64,000 nt of DNA, taken from Apium graveolens (taxonomy: Eukaryota > Streptophyta > Magnoliopsida > Apiales > Apiaceae). A program made the translations under genes and the position numbers. Below are positions 1 to 10,818 of the stretch, piece by piece. The stretch is from the NCBI RefSeq assembly GCF_009905375.1, contig NC_133652.1:19890850-19954849 (forward strand), written 5' to 3'. Position 1 is the stretch's first letter, and each line of letters starts with the position of its first letter. Below the pieces are notes generated by a model. That model was not told where the DNA came from. It did not search any database and saw only the letters and a program-made list of their open reading frames with translations.

Positions 1-720
1 ACACCCCAGCAAAATGGGGGTAGTTGAAAGAAAGAACAGATCCTTGATTGAAGCTGCTAGAACAATGCTTGAGGAATCAAAGCTACCAACATATTTCTGG
101 GCTGAAGTTGTCAATTGTGCTTGCTACACTCAGAATATCTCTTTGATCAATCAAGCTAAAGGCATGACTCCTTATCAGTTGTTCAAGAGAAGAAAACCAA
201 CTTTAAACTTTCTTCATGTCTTTGGATGCAAATGCTTTATACTAAGGAATCAACCTGACCACAAAGGGAAGTTTGATGCAAAGGCTGATGAAGGGATATT
301 TATTGGTTATTCAGCTGGAAAATCTTATAGGGTCTACAATCTAAGAACCAACATTGTTATAGAATCTGTGCATGTTGTGTTTGATGATAAAAAGATTGAT
401 GGACTAACAGATGAGGGACACCATGAAGGACTCAAATTTGACAACATTGAGATATATTGTGATGATAGTGAAGATGAGAATGGTGGAGATGACACTTCAA
501 AAGGGATTCAAAACCTGCCCTTGGATAATGCACAAAATACTGCATCCGTTGAAAGTCAGAATTCTGCATCCGTTGATAGAGGCAACGCAGTATCCGTTGA
601 AAGATATAGTGCATCATCCATTGAAGTACATAATGAAGCATCCGTTGATCATAGTTCATCAATGGATAATCGAATTACATCATCAGTTGATAGAACTCCA
701 AGTTCCCTGTAAAGGACCAA
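1..720 (+). pseudogene. copia integrase, C-terminal half (element 1)
   Basis: Fragment of the integrase that inserts copia cDNA into chromosomes. An open frame from position 14 carries GVVERKNRSL, which holds the third acidic residue of the DDE triad, followed by the family blocks [17 protein letters not shown] and [14 protein letters not shown]. The first two catalytic Asp residues would lie left of the window. A one-base difference at about 13-18 relative to the second copy shifts the frame, so the ORF does not join to the left. From about residue 160 the protein becomes an 8-residue repeat (SVES, SVDR, SVER and similar) and then meets a stop near 712. The integrase identity is secure; the fragment is non-functional. 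Confidence 0.88.
544..690 (+). repeat. 24-bp coding repeat built on ATCCGTTGA
   Basis: The 9-mer ATCCGTTGA starts at 544, 568, 592 and 640, with a one-mismatch copy at 616 and a weaker one at 682. The first five are exactly 24 bp (8 codons) apart. They are read as Ser-Val-Asp/Glu in the linker between integrase and reverse transcriptase. The same motif, in reverse complement, forms the array in the LTR of this element. Confidence 0.9.
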
Positions 721-721
721 C

Positions 722-897
722 AACTCAGGGGGAGTTTGAACCAATCAACACTCTATCTCACATCATGACAATACTGAGGCCACCTCATCTAGAGCAAATC
801 TTCCACCTCAAAGGAAATGGACCAAGAGTCATCCCTTTGAATTGATCATTGGTGATTTAACATCTAAAGTGCAAACTAGAAGAGCTTCTCAAGATGA
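722..897 (+). pseudogene. copia integrase/RT linker ending at the RT deletion
   Basis: A conserved linker is readable here in a third frame: [28 protein letters not shown], then VQTRRASQDECL. In element 2 the matching linker (40978-41158) runs on into reverse transcriptase. Here it jumps at about 897 to a point just before RNase H, so the whole RT palm and the YVDD motif are missing. The join is out of frame with RNase H. A TGA lies in the linker near 738. Confidence 0.75.
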
Positions 898-1550
898 ATG
901 TCTGAAAAGTCTGTGGACATTACAAGTTATAGAGGCATGGTTGGTTCACTTTTATATTTAATTGCTAGTAGACCAGATATAATGTTTTCTATATGTCTTT
1001 GTGCTAGATTTCAAGCTGATCCTAGGGAGTCTCACTTAATTGCTATTAAGAGAATTTTCAGATATCTCAAGGGTACACCAAATTTAGGTATTTGGTACCC
1101 TAGAGAATCTGGTTTTGATCTAATTGGCTACTCAGATGCAGACTATGCAGGTTGTAAAATAGATAGGAAAAGTACAACAGGCACCTGCCAATTTCTAGGA
1201 AACAAGCTAGTATCATGGTTCAGCAAGAAGCAAAATTCAGTCTCTACTTCTACAGCTGAGGCTGAATATATCGCTGCAGGAAGTTGCTGCTCTCAAGTGT
1301 TATGGATGAGGAATCAACTCCTTGATTATGGATTTCATGTTGATAGAATTCCTATCTTGTGTGACAACACAAGTGCTATAGCCATATTAGAGAATCCAGT
1401 GCAGCATTCAAGGACCAAGCACATTGACATCAAGTACCACTTCATAAGGGAGCTTGCCATGAATGGTACAGTGGAACTACATTTTATTCCAAATGAGCAA
1501 CAAATTGCAGACATCTTTACCAAGCCACTTGATGAATCAACATTCACTGA
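898..1550 (+). pseudogene. copia RNase H (element 1), fused to ORF3
   Basis: The open frame from 898 starts just after the RT deletion. It contains the pre-RNase H block (YRGMVGSLLYL, SRPDIMF) and the RNase H core: GYSDADYAGCKIDRKSTTGT with the first catalytic Asp, STAEAEYIAAGS with the Glu, and ILCDNTSAIAI with the second Asp. It ends with KHIDIKYHFIRE and DIFTKPLDEST. RNase H degrades the RNA template during reverse transcription. At about 1550 the frame passes without a break into ORF3, because about 0.8 kb (pol stop, spacer, promoter and ORF3 start, judged from element 2) is gone. The domain looks complete but has no reverse transcriptase to serve. Confidence 0.9.
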
Positions 1551-4500
1551 TATGACCATCTCCTTCTCTCTCAAAGGTAAGGATCACTGTGTTAACTGTG
1601 ATGATTTACAATCATATTTTAAATTACCTGAGAACAATGCCATGACACCATACACTGATAATGATGTATCTAGCATGTTAGATTCCATAGGCTATTCACA
1701 CAATTCTGTTAGTCTAGGCAGTATTAAAAGAAAAGGCCTTAGGAAAGAATGGAGTTTTCTTGGTGATGCCTTTATCAAGGTTTTCTCTGGGAAAATTAGT
1801 AATTTTGATGTCATAACTTCATCTCTTGTTAATATGCTCCATATGCTTGTTTCTGATAGGTATTTTAATTTTAGCAATTATGTTATGCTAGAATTGGGTA
1901 CTAGATAAGGTAACAAAGCTAATAGACCCAATAACATCTACTATGCTAGATTTTTTATGTTGTTGGCTAACCATGTTGCTGAAGGTTTGGTCATAATAAA
2001 TGAGAATAGTAAACTCAAGTGTTGGGCACAAGAGAAAAGGGTTCTTGCAGATCTATTAAGAATGGATCTTAACAGCAGTGTGCCATTGGTATATTTACCA
2101 ATCATGAATGCACCTCAGGTAAGTGAGTTAAATGCTTCTTCAACTCCTACTATTTCCAATCCCACTATTTCTTTGCCTTCAAGTGTGGCCATGGAATCTG
2201 TGTCAATGCCCCAACAGATTCCTACCAAGGTCACCAAACCTAAAATTTCAAAATCAAAGACAAAGAAAGCCACCTCTGTTGTTTCTGAAAAGACAACAAT
2301 TGTAATAACTACCATGAACCCTGAGGGGAGTGAACAGGGTGTGAGTGGTGAGGGGAGGGGTGAACATCAAGAAAACCCCCAGGATAAGGTAGGAGAGGTG
2401 AGTGGTACCCAAGCTGGCCAAGCCACAGTTTCTCAAAAAGCTGTGGTGGTTAAAAAGGTTTCATCCACATCCCTAGCTGCATCCTCCCAAAAGGATGCAA
2501 CTATTGAAAATAGTTCCCAACCAGGAACACAGAATAAAAGAGGGAGGGACACTGAAGCCACACACTCACCTACAAAAGCTTTTACAAGAAGAAAGAGGGT
2601 TAAAATCCATATTTCTACACAGGGTGCACACACTGCACAGATACACCCACCTGTATCTATGCCTTCTCAAATTCAGCTTGATGTGACTCCAATAAATGTG
2701 GAGTCACAACCTCATTCTTTAACAATTGATACACATCATTCACCAAATTCTCCATCACCATCTCTGGATGTGGACATGTTATTCACATCAATACCTGATT
2801 CTCCCTCTTTACAACTCAGGGAGAAATCCCACTCAAATGTAAGTGATCATCATCTTTTAGATGATTTGTTGGATCATCCGCCAATTCTTTCAGACTTAGT
2901 TGGAGAATCTGTGTCACCTAAATTAAAATCAATCCACACAGATTCAATAATTATATCACTTTCAATTTCTACTTCTTTTCCTTCTTCAACGGATATCACT
3001 CATCCGTTGACAAGTGGTTGTTCTTCAACGGATAAGCTTAACAGCAATTATCCGTTGATACCTTCAGTTTCACCTTCAATGGCTATTCCTTATCCGTTGA
3101 TGGTCTCTACACAAACAACTGAATTAATTCCAAGTGTAGAAGACTTGATTACTGTACAATCACTTTTAGGACTGAGGGAAGGGAGTGAAACTTTGAGTGA
3201 GAGGCTGGGTTGCTCCCAGGCAAAAGGAGAGCTTGAGAGCACAAATATGCATGCTATTTCTTCCAGCATGGTAAAAGAGAGTGAGAGGAGTACCACCTTA
3301 GTAGGTGAAGGTGAGGGAATGAGGAGTGTGAGCCAGGGGGAGCCCCTGATGCAAGAAAATAGAGAAAATGAGAGAAAGGCAGGTACAGAAGATATAAGGG
3401 TGGATCCAACCATTGCTAGTGAGTCAATGATTGTGGATGATGCTGAAAAGGAAAGACAATTCCAGCAATATTACAAAATTGTAATTGATAACATTTCCTT
3501 GGATGCTGACACTTTTACTCATCCCGTGCCAGCCTATCAGTTGTTGGCTGCTCAGGGCAATGAGGAGGCAGAAAAGACACTAAATCTAGTACATACCACA
3601 AAATCTTTTCAAAGGGATAAAGCTGATGTGAATAGAATGCCTTCTACAGCTGGTGAGCCATCTGAGGACTTTGGAGTAAATTCCAATGATGATGACTCTG
3701 TTTCATTTGATGGAAGCATGAACTTAGGGGGAGATGAAGACCTTAGTTCAATTCCAAATTTACCTGAATGGGCCTTGACAAAGGAGTCTACACCAGGGCA
3801 ATTCAATTTATCCTTAATCAAACAAATCAGCTCTATCCAACAGGCCATTCAGAAAACCTCACATGCTGGTACCAAGGCTATCCTTCAAGCTCACCAAGAC
3901 TCACTGCATCTCATGAAGTTGCAGCAATTAAGACAGAATATGAGTGTGGATGAACTCAAAAAGGATATTGATGACTTGAAATCCCACAATTCTGAGAAGC
4001 TGGATTCAGTCATACCCTGTGGTACAATGCAGGACTTGTTGCTGAGATTGAGAAAGGAATCAAATGCTGAAAAGAGGCTGGCCAAGTTGGAAGACAGAGT
4101 TCAAGTTATTGAAAACTCTGTGGTCACCATTCTTCAAAACCAACAATCTCAAACAAGTCTACTAATGCAGTTGGCAAAGGCACAAGGCTTGACCCCTCTC
4201 CTTGATGATAACAAAAAGGGGGAGAATAAAAGGGAAGGGGAAGGAGAGCCATCAACAAAAGTCCAAATATCTAAAGTGCTAGTCCCTGCCATCACTACTT
4301 CTCCAATAATTCAAATCAAAGGAAAGCTTGATGGAATTGACCTAATCCAGCTAGCAGCAGCTGAAATTCAAGTGAAAGAGCAATGGAGGAGAATTGATGA
4401 AAGGGTGCAACAGGTGTTTGGTTCTACAAAAGATAAATCACTATCTGTGAAACACAGCACAAAGGTTGAACCAATCACTATGGAGCACAAGCCAGAAAGG

Positions 4501-5880
4501 AGGAATAAGGTTGGAGAAACTTCTTCCAAGAATCTAAAACCTATGGTACTCAAGCCCAACACTAGATCCAACAAGGACTCTACAAAGAACCCTCTAAGCC
4601 TTGCTCAGTTGAAAGAAGTGGACTTTCCTCTTCCAAAGCTTGATGAAGACAAGGTTTTGGGTGGTAGTATTATAAAACGCAAGGAGACCAAGGATGTAGT
4701 TGAGAGAATGGCCATGGCTATTATCTTTAGAGAGGGAAAGAGTATCTGTGTGATACAAGGACATCCCAAATTCTCAATAGCCAAGAGGGAAGAAACCAGG
4801 AGGTTGAAGGAAGAAGCTGAAAAACTAAAGGCTGACAAAAGAGCACAAGCAAAGCTTGAAAAACAGCTAAAGTCAAGTCAAGTTGAAGAGAAGAAAGGGA
4901 TTGAAGATAGGAGTGAAAGCAAGATTGCAAACATAGATGAGGTCTTTGGGAGTCTATTTGGTGAAAGTATGGAGGAAAGAAAGGAATGGCAGAAGGGGAA
5001 CAGAAGAAAGGCCAAGTCACAAAGGAGGAGTGAAGATAACACTGAAGAAACCAAATCAATATCTAAACCACTACCTTCCATTCCTGAACCTTTTATTGCT
5101 GATCCTAATATAAATATCCATGGTGAACCAATCGTTCCTAAAGAGGAACCCATTGATTGGGACACCATCAAATTGCCTACCTTCTTAACTACTCCTCCAC
5201 CACCAAAGAAACAGAAAAGGAAATCCAAATCTACACCTCCCCTAACCTCAATAAAATTCACTCAGAAACATAAACCTAAGCCCAAACCACCAATCTCTAA
5301 GGATGATTATGTTCACATCTGTGACATAAAAGAATGCTCAGATATTGAACTCTACCTGGATGAACTGGAAGATGTAAGGGGAATAGATGCTTACAGACAT
5401 CTACCAGAAAGGCTAGTGTTCAGATATAAAGGCAACAAAAATGAAAGAACTTGGCCACTTCATAGAATTCTAAATGAGGGCTATTCTACCTTGATCAGAA
5501 TACACTCAGCTATAAAAAGGGACACTGGTTTCACCAGAATTGCAAAGACTGAGATTCTTAACAAGGTTGTCAGCATAATGAAGACTTGGAGGGAACCAAA
5601 TTCATTTCCTAGAACATTATTCATCACAGAGCATGGAATTACAATTCATAAAATACCTCACTGGTTAATGGAGTTCAGAGATGATAAAGGAGTCAGAAGA
5701 TTTTTCAGACTTGAAGACCAACTCAAGATTGTCAGCAATGAAAATCTCAAGGACATGCAATCTAAGTTGGATATCAGTGATGAAGATGAAGCTGAATTCT
5801 ACAGACAACTCCAACTTCAAGTTGAGGTAAATGACAGAGGGCAAGGAAAGAAAACAAGGGAACAAAGGAAAAGGAAATGA
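1551..5880 (+). pseudogene. Sirevirus-like accessory ORF3 (element 1)
   Basis: Very long accessory ORF downstream of pol, homologous to 43232-47769. About the first 70 residues are missing at the fusion with RNase H. One in-frame TAA at 1906-1908 splits it; the frame then stays open to 5880, with a 1,307-codon ORF beginning at ATG 1957. Visible parts: an N-terminal block (RKGLRKEWSFLGDAF), a Ser/Thr/Pro-rich low-complexity middle, the block HPVPAYQLL, a predicted coiled coil rich in Leu/Gln/Glu (about residues 630-760 of the 1957 ORF), a Lys/Glu-rich stretch, then the conserved tail DVRGIDAYRHLPERLVFRYKG and LMEFRDDKGVRRFFRLEDQL. I see no signal peptide or membrane segment, so the usual name env-like is not supported by the sequence. 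Function unknown. Confidence 0.8.
2986..3100 (+). repeat. alternating direct and inverted 9-bp motifs inside ORF3
   Basis: TCAACGGAT at 2986 and 3025 alternates with its reverse complement ATCCGTTGA at 3002, 3050 and 3092. A degenerate copy lies near 3075. They encode Ser-Thr-Asp and His/Tyr-Pro-Leu, a different codon phase from the pol-linker copies at 544-648. Confidence 0.85.
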
Positions 5881-6060
5881 TTTGCTCAGGCTAGAGGAGC
5901 ACCCTTGGAAATACTGTAAATCTTTAATTCCATCCTAGTACATACACTTTTGCAGCACTTTTGAATTTCTACTTAGTATTCAACTCTTATATTTGTTAAG
6001 TGTTTTGTTATCATCAAGTTAATCCTGAATTTATGCCTACAATTCTTATAGACATAAATA

Positions 6061-6069
6061 GAGGGAAAT
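6061..6069 (+). other. polypurine tract of element 1
   Basis: The purine run GAGGGAAA lies directly before the LTR start TGTTAGGA at 6070. This is the expected plus-strand primer site for LTR-retrotransposon DNA synthesis. Confidence 0.75.
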
Positions 6070-6378
6070 TGTTAGGATATATGTGCACTAGTTTAATGAT
6101 ATGATAAACAAAACACTTAAGTAGAAATCTAGTGTTTGTAGCCTCAACGGATAAGACCATCTTGGCTATCCGTTTATGGTGTAGCTTTACTTAAAAATAA
6201 GTCTAGTTTTGTAGCATATTTCAGTCTCTATATTTATGTTCTAATTCTTAGAAGTTGTGGGAAATTATAAGTCATGTTGACTACTAGAGGATATGCAAAT
6301 AGAAAGGCTAATTGTAAATACTTCATGCCTTGTAATTTTGTATATATTAAGTGGTATCAACTGATAACTTAAAGAACT

Positions 6379-6525
6379 TCAACGGATGAGAAATAAAGCT
6401 TCAACGGATGTCTCTAAAGCTTCAACGGATAACATCCTTCAACGGATGATTACATCAACGGATAATGCTTCAACTGCTAAAGCATCAACGGATAAAGCTA
6501 TCAACGGATGAAAGCTTCAACGGAT
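6379..6525 (+). repeat. LTR array of TCAACGGAT motifs
   Basis: Eight exact copies of TCAACGGAT start at 6379, 6401, 6422, 6439, 6455, 6485, 6501 and 6517, with a degenerate copy at 6470. Spacing is 21-22 bp at first and 15-17 bp later. All copies are in one orientation. The array lies 250-400 bp upstream of the LTR TATA box, where an enhancer would be expected. Confidence 0.92.
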
Positions 6526-6773
6526 GCTCAGTCTCATAGCAGTTGATAGTGACAGTTAACAAAGCTGACAGAGGCACATGGGTTGACAGAGAGAACTGGA
6601 ATGCGGTAGCCTATTTTAGGAACAACAGAAAAAGCAGCCGTTTTCACTCTGGTATAAAATGTAAAGTCAACAGATAATCCTATATTGTACTGGATGAAAA
6701 TGGAGTAGAAACAAGTGGAGAACTATTTTTATTATTGTACTTTATCGTTGTCTTCACTTGTAAAACATGGTAA

Positions 6774-6781
6774 TATATAAA
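6774..6781 (+). promoter_or_regulatory. TATA box in element 1 LTR
   Basis: TATATAAA in the middle third of the LTR, followed by leader-like sequence. The equivalent place in the element 2 LTR also has TATATAAA (36496-36503), which supports a promoter role. Confidence 0.6.
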
Positions 6782-7262
6782 CCAAGTTGCAGCTGGTAAT
6801 TAGATGTGAATTTTCCAGAGCTGTTTAGAAAAACCTTGAGAGAAAATCATCTAGTTTGTACTAGGACGCAGCTGTGATCAATTCTTTGAATCACAGATTT
6901 TCTGAAATACCATCTCTGGTGGAACAACAAATCCACCAGAAAAGTTTTGAAGTCTGTTGTGTTCTTTATATTTGTGTTTGAATATATATATCTGTCTGCA
7001 TTAGCTTAAAGCAATTCACACACACTTGTTTGTTTAAACACATAGACTTTGAAACTGCTCAAAACTTGAAAAAGTTTTGAGATTTACATTCAACCCCCCT
7101 TCTGTAAATCTCATTGTTAGTTCACTAGGAATAACATCTCTTTAACCTTTGAACAGGTCATTCAGCCTAAAACAGAGTTGATTTGAATAAGGTTAGCGGG
7201 TTGAGCGGGTTTATGTTCAACCCTACCTGTTAGTCATGTACCGAAGACGTAAGAGGGCCCAT

Positions 7263-7740
7263 TGTTGGAGTAATATGAATAAAATTATATTATATGTCTA
7301 TATTTTATTTATAACTCCTAAGTTAATGTTGTGTTAATGTGGAGATTACATTATTAATGAGTCTCATAACTTAGAAATGTTTTAGATTTATATATACATA
7401 TTTAGGGTCTTCGGGATTGGAGGAAGAAAAATAAGTAACTTCTTAAAACTATATATATATTCTATATATTTTCAATATCTTCCGGGGAAGTTTTTTGAGA
7501 ATCATTTTACGGGGATAGAGCAATATGTATTCGGTTCGTAGGAGGTGAATTTGCAAGTGTTTCAAATTACCTCTGTTTGTTGTATCCTGGGAGACGGAAG
7601 CCGATTGAACTTCAAGCACGATATGGAAGGGGCTTATCTGTCTTAAGGACATCGTGGTTTTCACGTGCCTCGAACTTTTTCCGATATTTTAAATTCAAGT
7701 AATCTCAATTTCAGGTAACACTTTTACTATACAAACAACA
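7263..7740 (+). repeat. 5' LTR of element D
   Basis: 478 bp, starting TGTTGGAGTAATATG and ending ACAAACAACA. It aligns along its whole length with 10819-11295, with scattered single-base differences. The short reading frame present in both LTRs on the minus strand looks incidental. Confidence 0.9.
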
Positions 7741-9066
7741 AGCTTAAGACAGATAACCAAATTCATATCAATTAATTTAATTGATAGATTGGTTGGTTTG
7801 GATTCTATTCGGGAGTATAGTAATTCGATGTCACTTGTTTTAATAAATTGTACTATTATAAGTTGTTAGTTCTTTAGACATGCATGACAGATTTAAATGT
7901 TCTGCCAGTTGAGACAAGCTATCAATATATTTGATTATTGTTTTTGTATACTTGCTGTGTTAATTGTACTCTATTTTGATATTACTCACTTGCAGTTGTG
8001 TTTAGTATAAGAACATGAAAATGTTCTATATTTATAATCTAAATTAGAACAACTTTTTTAGTCAGGTTCTTTTTAGTCCATATATATAATAATATCTATT
8101 TGTTTGCTAGCCTTCCTTGAAGATTATTGGGTTTTTTTTCGGAACTTGATCTTGTTATGGAACTAAAATTGCATTCTTAAATTCTCATATTGGGAGGATA
8201 ATATGTGTGTAACTAGAGCATGTGTATTCTACTTTACTGGCCAATACTTCTGTTTTTTATTTTGCTTGCAGACTTGTAGTTTACAATGTTTGATTATTTG
8301 AAAATTATTTCCTGGCTTGACATGTTCTGTTGTCCAAAAGGTTTAAAAGGAAGTCACATGTGCAGACAGTGTAATAATTCAGTTTTGTTATAGAGAACTA
8401 ATTCATCTCGGTAGCAATTTTTTTAATTATTAAAATGTTGAATAAATTATTGATTATTGTTTGTACAATGATTTTATGTGTATATATCCGAGAAAAATAA
8501 AGTTTGAATTATATCTTTAAACGTGCTTGTACTATGTTTAAATAAAATTGTTTAAATTCTTAAGTTGGATAATATAAAATCTAAGCTATTTTTTTGGGAA
8601 ATAGAAAACAGAGTTATGCACAATTTTTATTAAATGTGTTAAATGAATTGTATATGCACTTTATTTGCATTTTTTACACGAATTTCACTCGTGTGTTAAA
8701 TGTGATGATTTTGATGTGCAAGTGTTAGCTTTTGTGAACAGCTCATGTACTTTTAATCTGGTTGTACTTTAATATGACAGTTTTATTACTCTATGCTTGA
8801 TGCATATTAGTTATAACTAGTTGATTGAGCAAATAATTATAAGTACTAGTTTATTGTTTAAATATATTCAATTTTGATTTGTAGGTTAATTTTGAGGTGA
8901 AAATTTTGGTGTCCGCTGTTTAATATTGGTGTTTTTTTCAGTTTCCCACTCCTGCCATATCAAAAGTATGAACATAGTTATCATTATGTAATCTCTTTTT
9001 TTCTTATGTGCATCTTAAATTGTGGAGGTGAGAAGTTTTGTTTCTGGCAGCAATATTTAATGTTCT

Positions 9067-9136
9067 GGCTTCAAAGTTATGTGCCCGTGTTACTTGTTAA
9101 AGGCTTCAAAGTTATGTGCCCGTGTTACTTGTTAAA
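9067..9136 (+). repeat. perfect 35-bp tandem duplication
   Basis: The 35-bp unit starting GGCTTCAAAGTTATGTGCCC at 9067 is repeated without a mismatch at 9102. It lies in the non-coding interior of element D. The perfect identity indicates a recent duplication. Confidence 0.95.
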
Positions 9137-9439
9137 TGCAAGTAATGTCAATTAAATGTGGGTTATTAAAATCTTATATTTATTCCATGCATTTGAGATA
9201 TGACGGAAACTGGGAGCCAGTTTGACTGGTGATGGGAGTGTGACTGCCGAGGCAGTGCCTGATATGGGCGACCCTTGCGGTGCCTAATAAAGTTGTACCG
9301 ATAACCGCTCACGCGGAAAATTCGGAGAAATTCAGTTAGTTGAATTTCAAGAGATGGCAATAAAAATATATATTTTTTTGCCTAACCACTTTGAATCTTG
9401 TGAGGTTCTTGACTAAGGATACACCTAAGTTGAAAGAAG

Positions 9440-9658
9440 ATGAGTCTAATGCTCGCTTGTGAGTGTATTCCAAACTTTGAACCACTCGAAATTCTTACGA
9501 GCGTGGGAGTGTTTGCAAGAGGTTCTTGTACAAAAATCAAAGTGGGGAAAATCGGTCTAGGAACGGTAGACTGTATTTTATTGGGAATATGCCCCAATGA
9601 GTGGCAGATAAGTTTCTTATGCACGAGTCAAAAATCCCCGACATACACAAGAATATAA
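9440..9658 (+). pseudogene. copia integrase C-terminal relic in element D
   Basis: The frame reads ...KVGKIGLGTVDCILLGICPNE, which resembles the copia integrase C-terminal signature (normally Lys-Thr-Val-Asp-Cys followed by Phe-x-Gly-Tyr). This is a short similarity judged by eye. The surrounding frames are full of stops. It is consistent with the RNase H remnant about 0.6 kb downstream in the same strand and order. Confidence 0.5.
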
Positions 9659-9827
9659 TAATGGTGTAGAGAAATGTTTCATTTTTTTATTTAATATTTT
9701 CTCGGAAAAAAATCAAAAGAAGGTCCAATTCGTTGAATCGTACCCGTAAGAAAAGACTCAGATTTAGTGAAAGATGTGTGAGTCTAAATGAGCACCAAAA
9801 TCAATGATTTCAAATATTACGGTTAAG

Positions 9828-9965
9828 TTGCTAATTTGAGGACGCTTGAATTGAGTAACTAGATCGATATGAATTGCTAATTTGAGGGCGCTCAAATTTG
9901 GTAAATTGGTGAATTGATATTTCTAATTTTTGGGACGCTGAAAATTAGTAATATCAATTATGAAT
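9828..9965 (+). repeat. three imperfect units of about 46 bp
   Basis: Units begin at 9828, 9873 and 9920 with TTGCTAATTTGAGG or variants, followed by (G)GACGCT or GGCGCT. The units are diverged. They lie in the interior of element D between the integrase and RNase H remnants. Confidence 0.7.
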
Positions 9966-10141
9966 TGGCGCATTGATGTTTGAAAGAGTATGTAGTTCTT
10001 TTGAATTCGCCCAAAATTGAAAAGAATGACAAAGAATGAAAAATTGATCTTTTATAAGGGACTTGTATGGAATGTCGAGGCATATTTGTCGTTGACTTAA
10101 TTCCATAAGAATAATTACTCTCAACTAGAGTTATCACTATT

Positions 10142-10243
10142 GATTACATCAGGTCAATATATAACACTGCGGATCCGCTAACCAACGTGTTAACAAGAAA
10201 GATAGTTGAGAAATCATCGAAGGGAATGAGACTAAAGCCCATA
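10142..10243 (+). pseudogene. copia RNase H C-terminal relic in element D
   Basis: One frame reads IRSIYNTADPLTNVLTRKIV then EKSSKGMRLKP. This matches the end of many copia pol proteins, where Ala-Asp-x-x-Thr-Lys is followed by a Gly-Met-x-Leu-Lys-Pro tail. Everything upstream of it in pol has decayed. This assigns element D to the copia superfamily. Confidence 0.7.
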
Positions 10244-10818
10244 ACAAAAGTCGATACAAAGGAAACCCAACCTTGTTGACTCGAGATCCCAAGATCTTGG
10301 TTCAATGGGACAACCTAACTTTAAAGACTTAGTGAGATCACTGTGGGGGTTTTACTCCCGGGTCCATTTCCTATGATGAAAACAGTGATAAAATATGGAA
10401 AAAGGTTAAGCTATGTTTTAAATGATCCTTATGTGTCGATACGCCAAACAAATAATACATTGGTATTATCTAGGAGATCACCTATGTGAGTGAAGTGGGG
10501 TCGCTTCAAGAAGGAATTGTGGGGGCTAATTCCTGGTAAAACTCACAGAACCAGGCTAAAACTCAAGACCAAAATGAGTTTAACAGTGAGAACCGAACAA
10601 ATATAGGAAAGACTCCGGTGGGGAATATATCATCATTTCACAATACAGAACGGCAGTTCAAGGTCAACGCGACTACTGAAATTCTAGAAATGTAAATATG
10701 TTTTTCCAAGGGAAGGTTCAAGGGGTAACGTCTACCTATCCTATACTGGTTTCTTCCGTGTGCTCTATCTCTGAGTCAAAATATCTTTTTATAATGTTAA
10801 TTTTATTCATGCGGGGAT

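Larger units (their letters stand above)
1..7136 (+). mobile_element. Sirevirus-like Ty1/copia element 1, 3' part
   Basis: The window opens inside a copia retrotransposon. In order it shows the integrase C-terminal half, a linker with 24-bp repeats, a copia RNase H, a very long extra ORF downstream of pol, a polypurine tract and a 3' LTR ending at 7136. The order pol then extra ORF, and close protein similarity to the complete copy at 35746-49078, place it in the Sirevirus group (known family knowledge). The gag, protease and 5' LTR lie outside the window or are lost. Two internal deletions, found by comparison with the second copy, removed reverse transcriptase (near 897) and the pol-ORF3 spacer (near 1550). 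The element cannot move by itself. A target duplication cannot be tested because the left end is not visible. Confidence 0.9.
6070..7136 (+). mobile_element. 3' LTR of element 1
   Basis: The LTR starts TGTTAGGA and ends ATAACA, giving 1,067 bp with TG...CA ends. The tail resembles the LTR tail of element 2: a stretch with CAACCCCCCTTCTGTAA, then CATTGTTAG and a CA end. It contains the 9-bp motif array (6379-6525), a single motif at 6144 and a TATA box near 6774. No partner LTR is visible in the window. Confidence 0.85.

Noticed and set aside
2115..5261. Long antisense ORFs across ORF3 of element 1
   Set aside because: They mirror the biased codon composition of ORF3 and have no known motifs.
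7449..7664. 71-codon minus-strand ORF in both LTRs of element D
   Set aside because: LTR sequence with no coding similarity; shared only because the LTRs are a pair.
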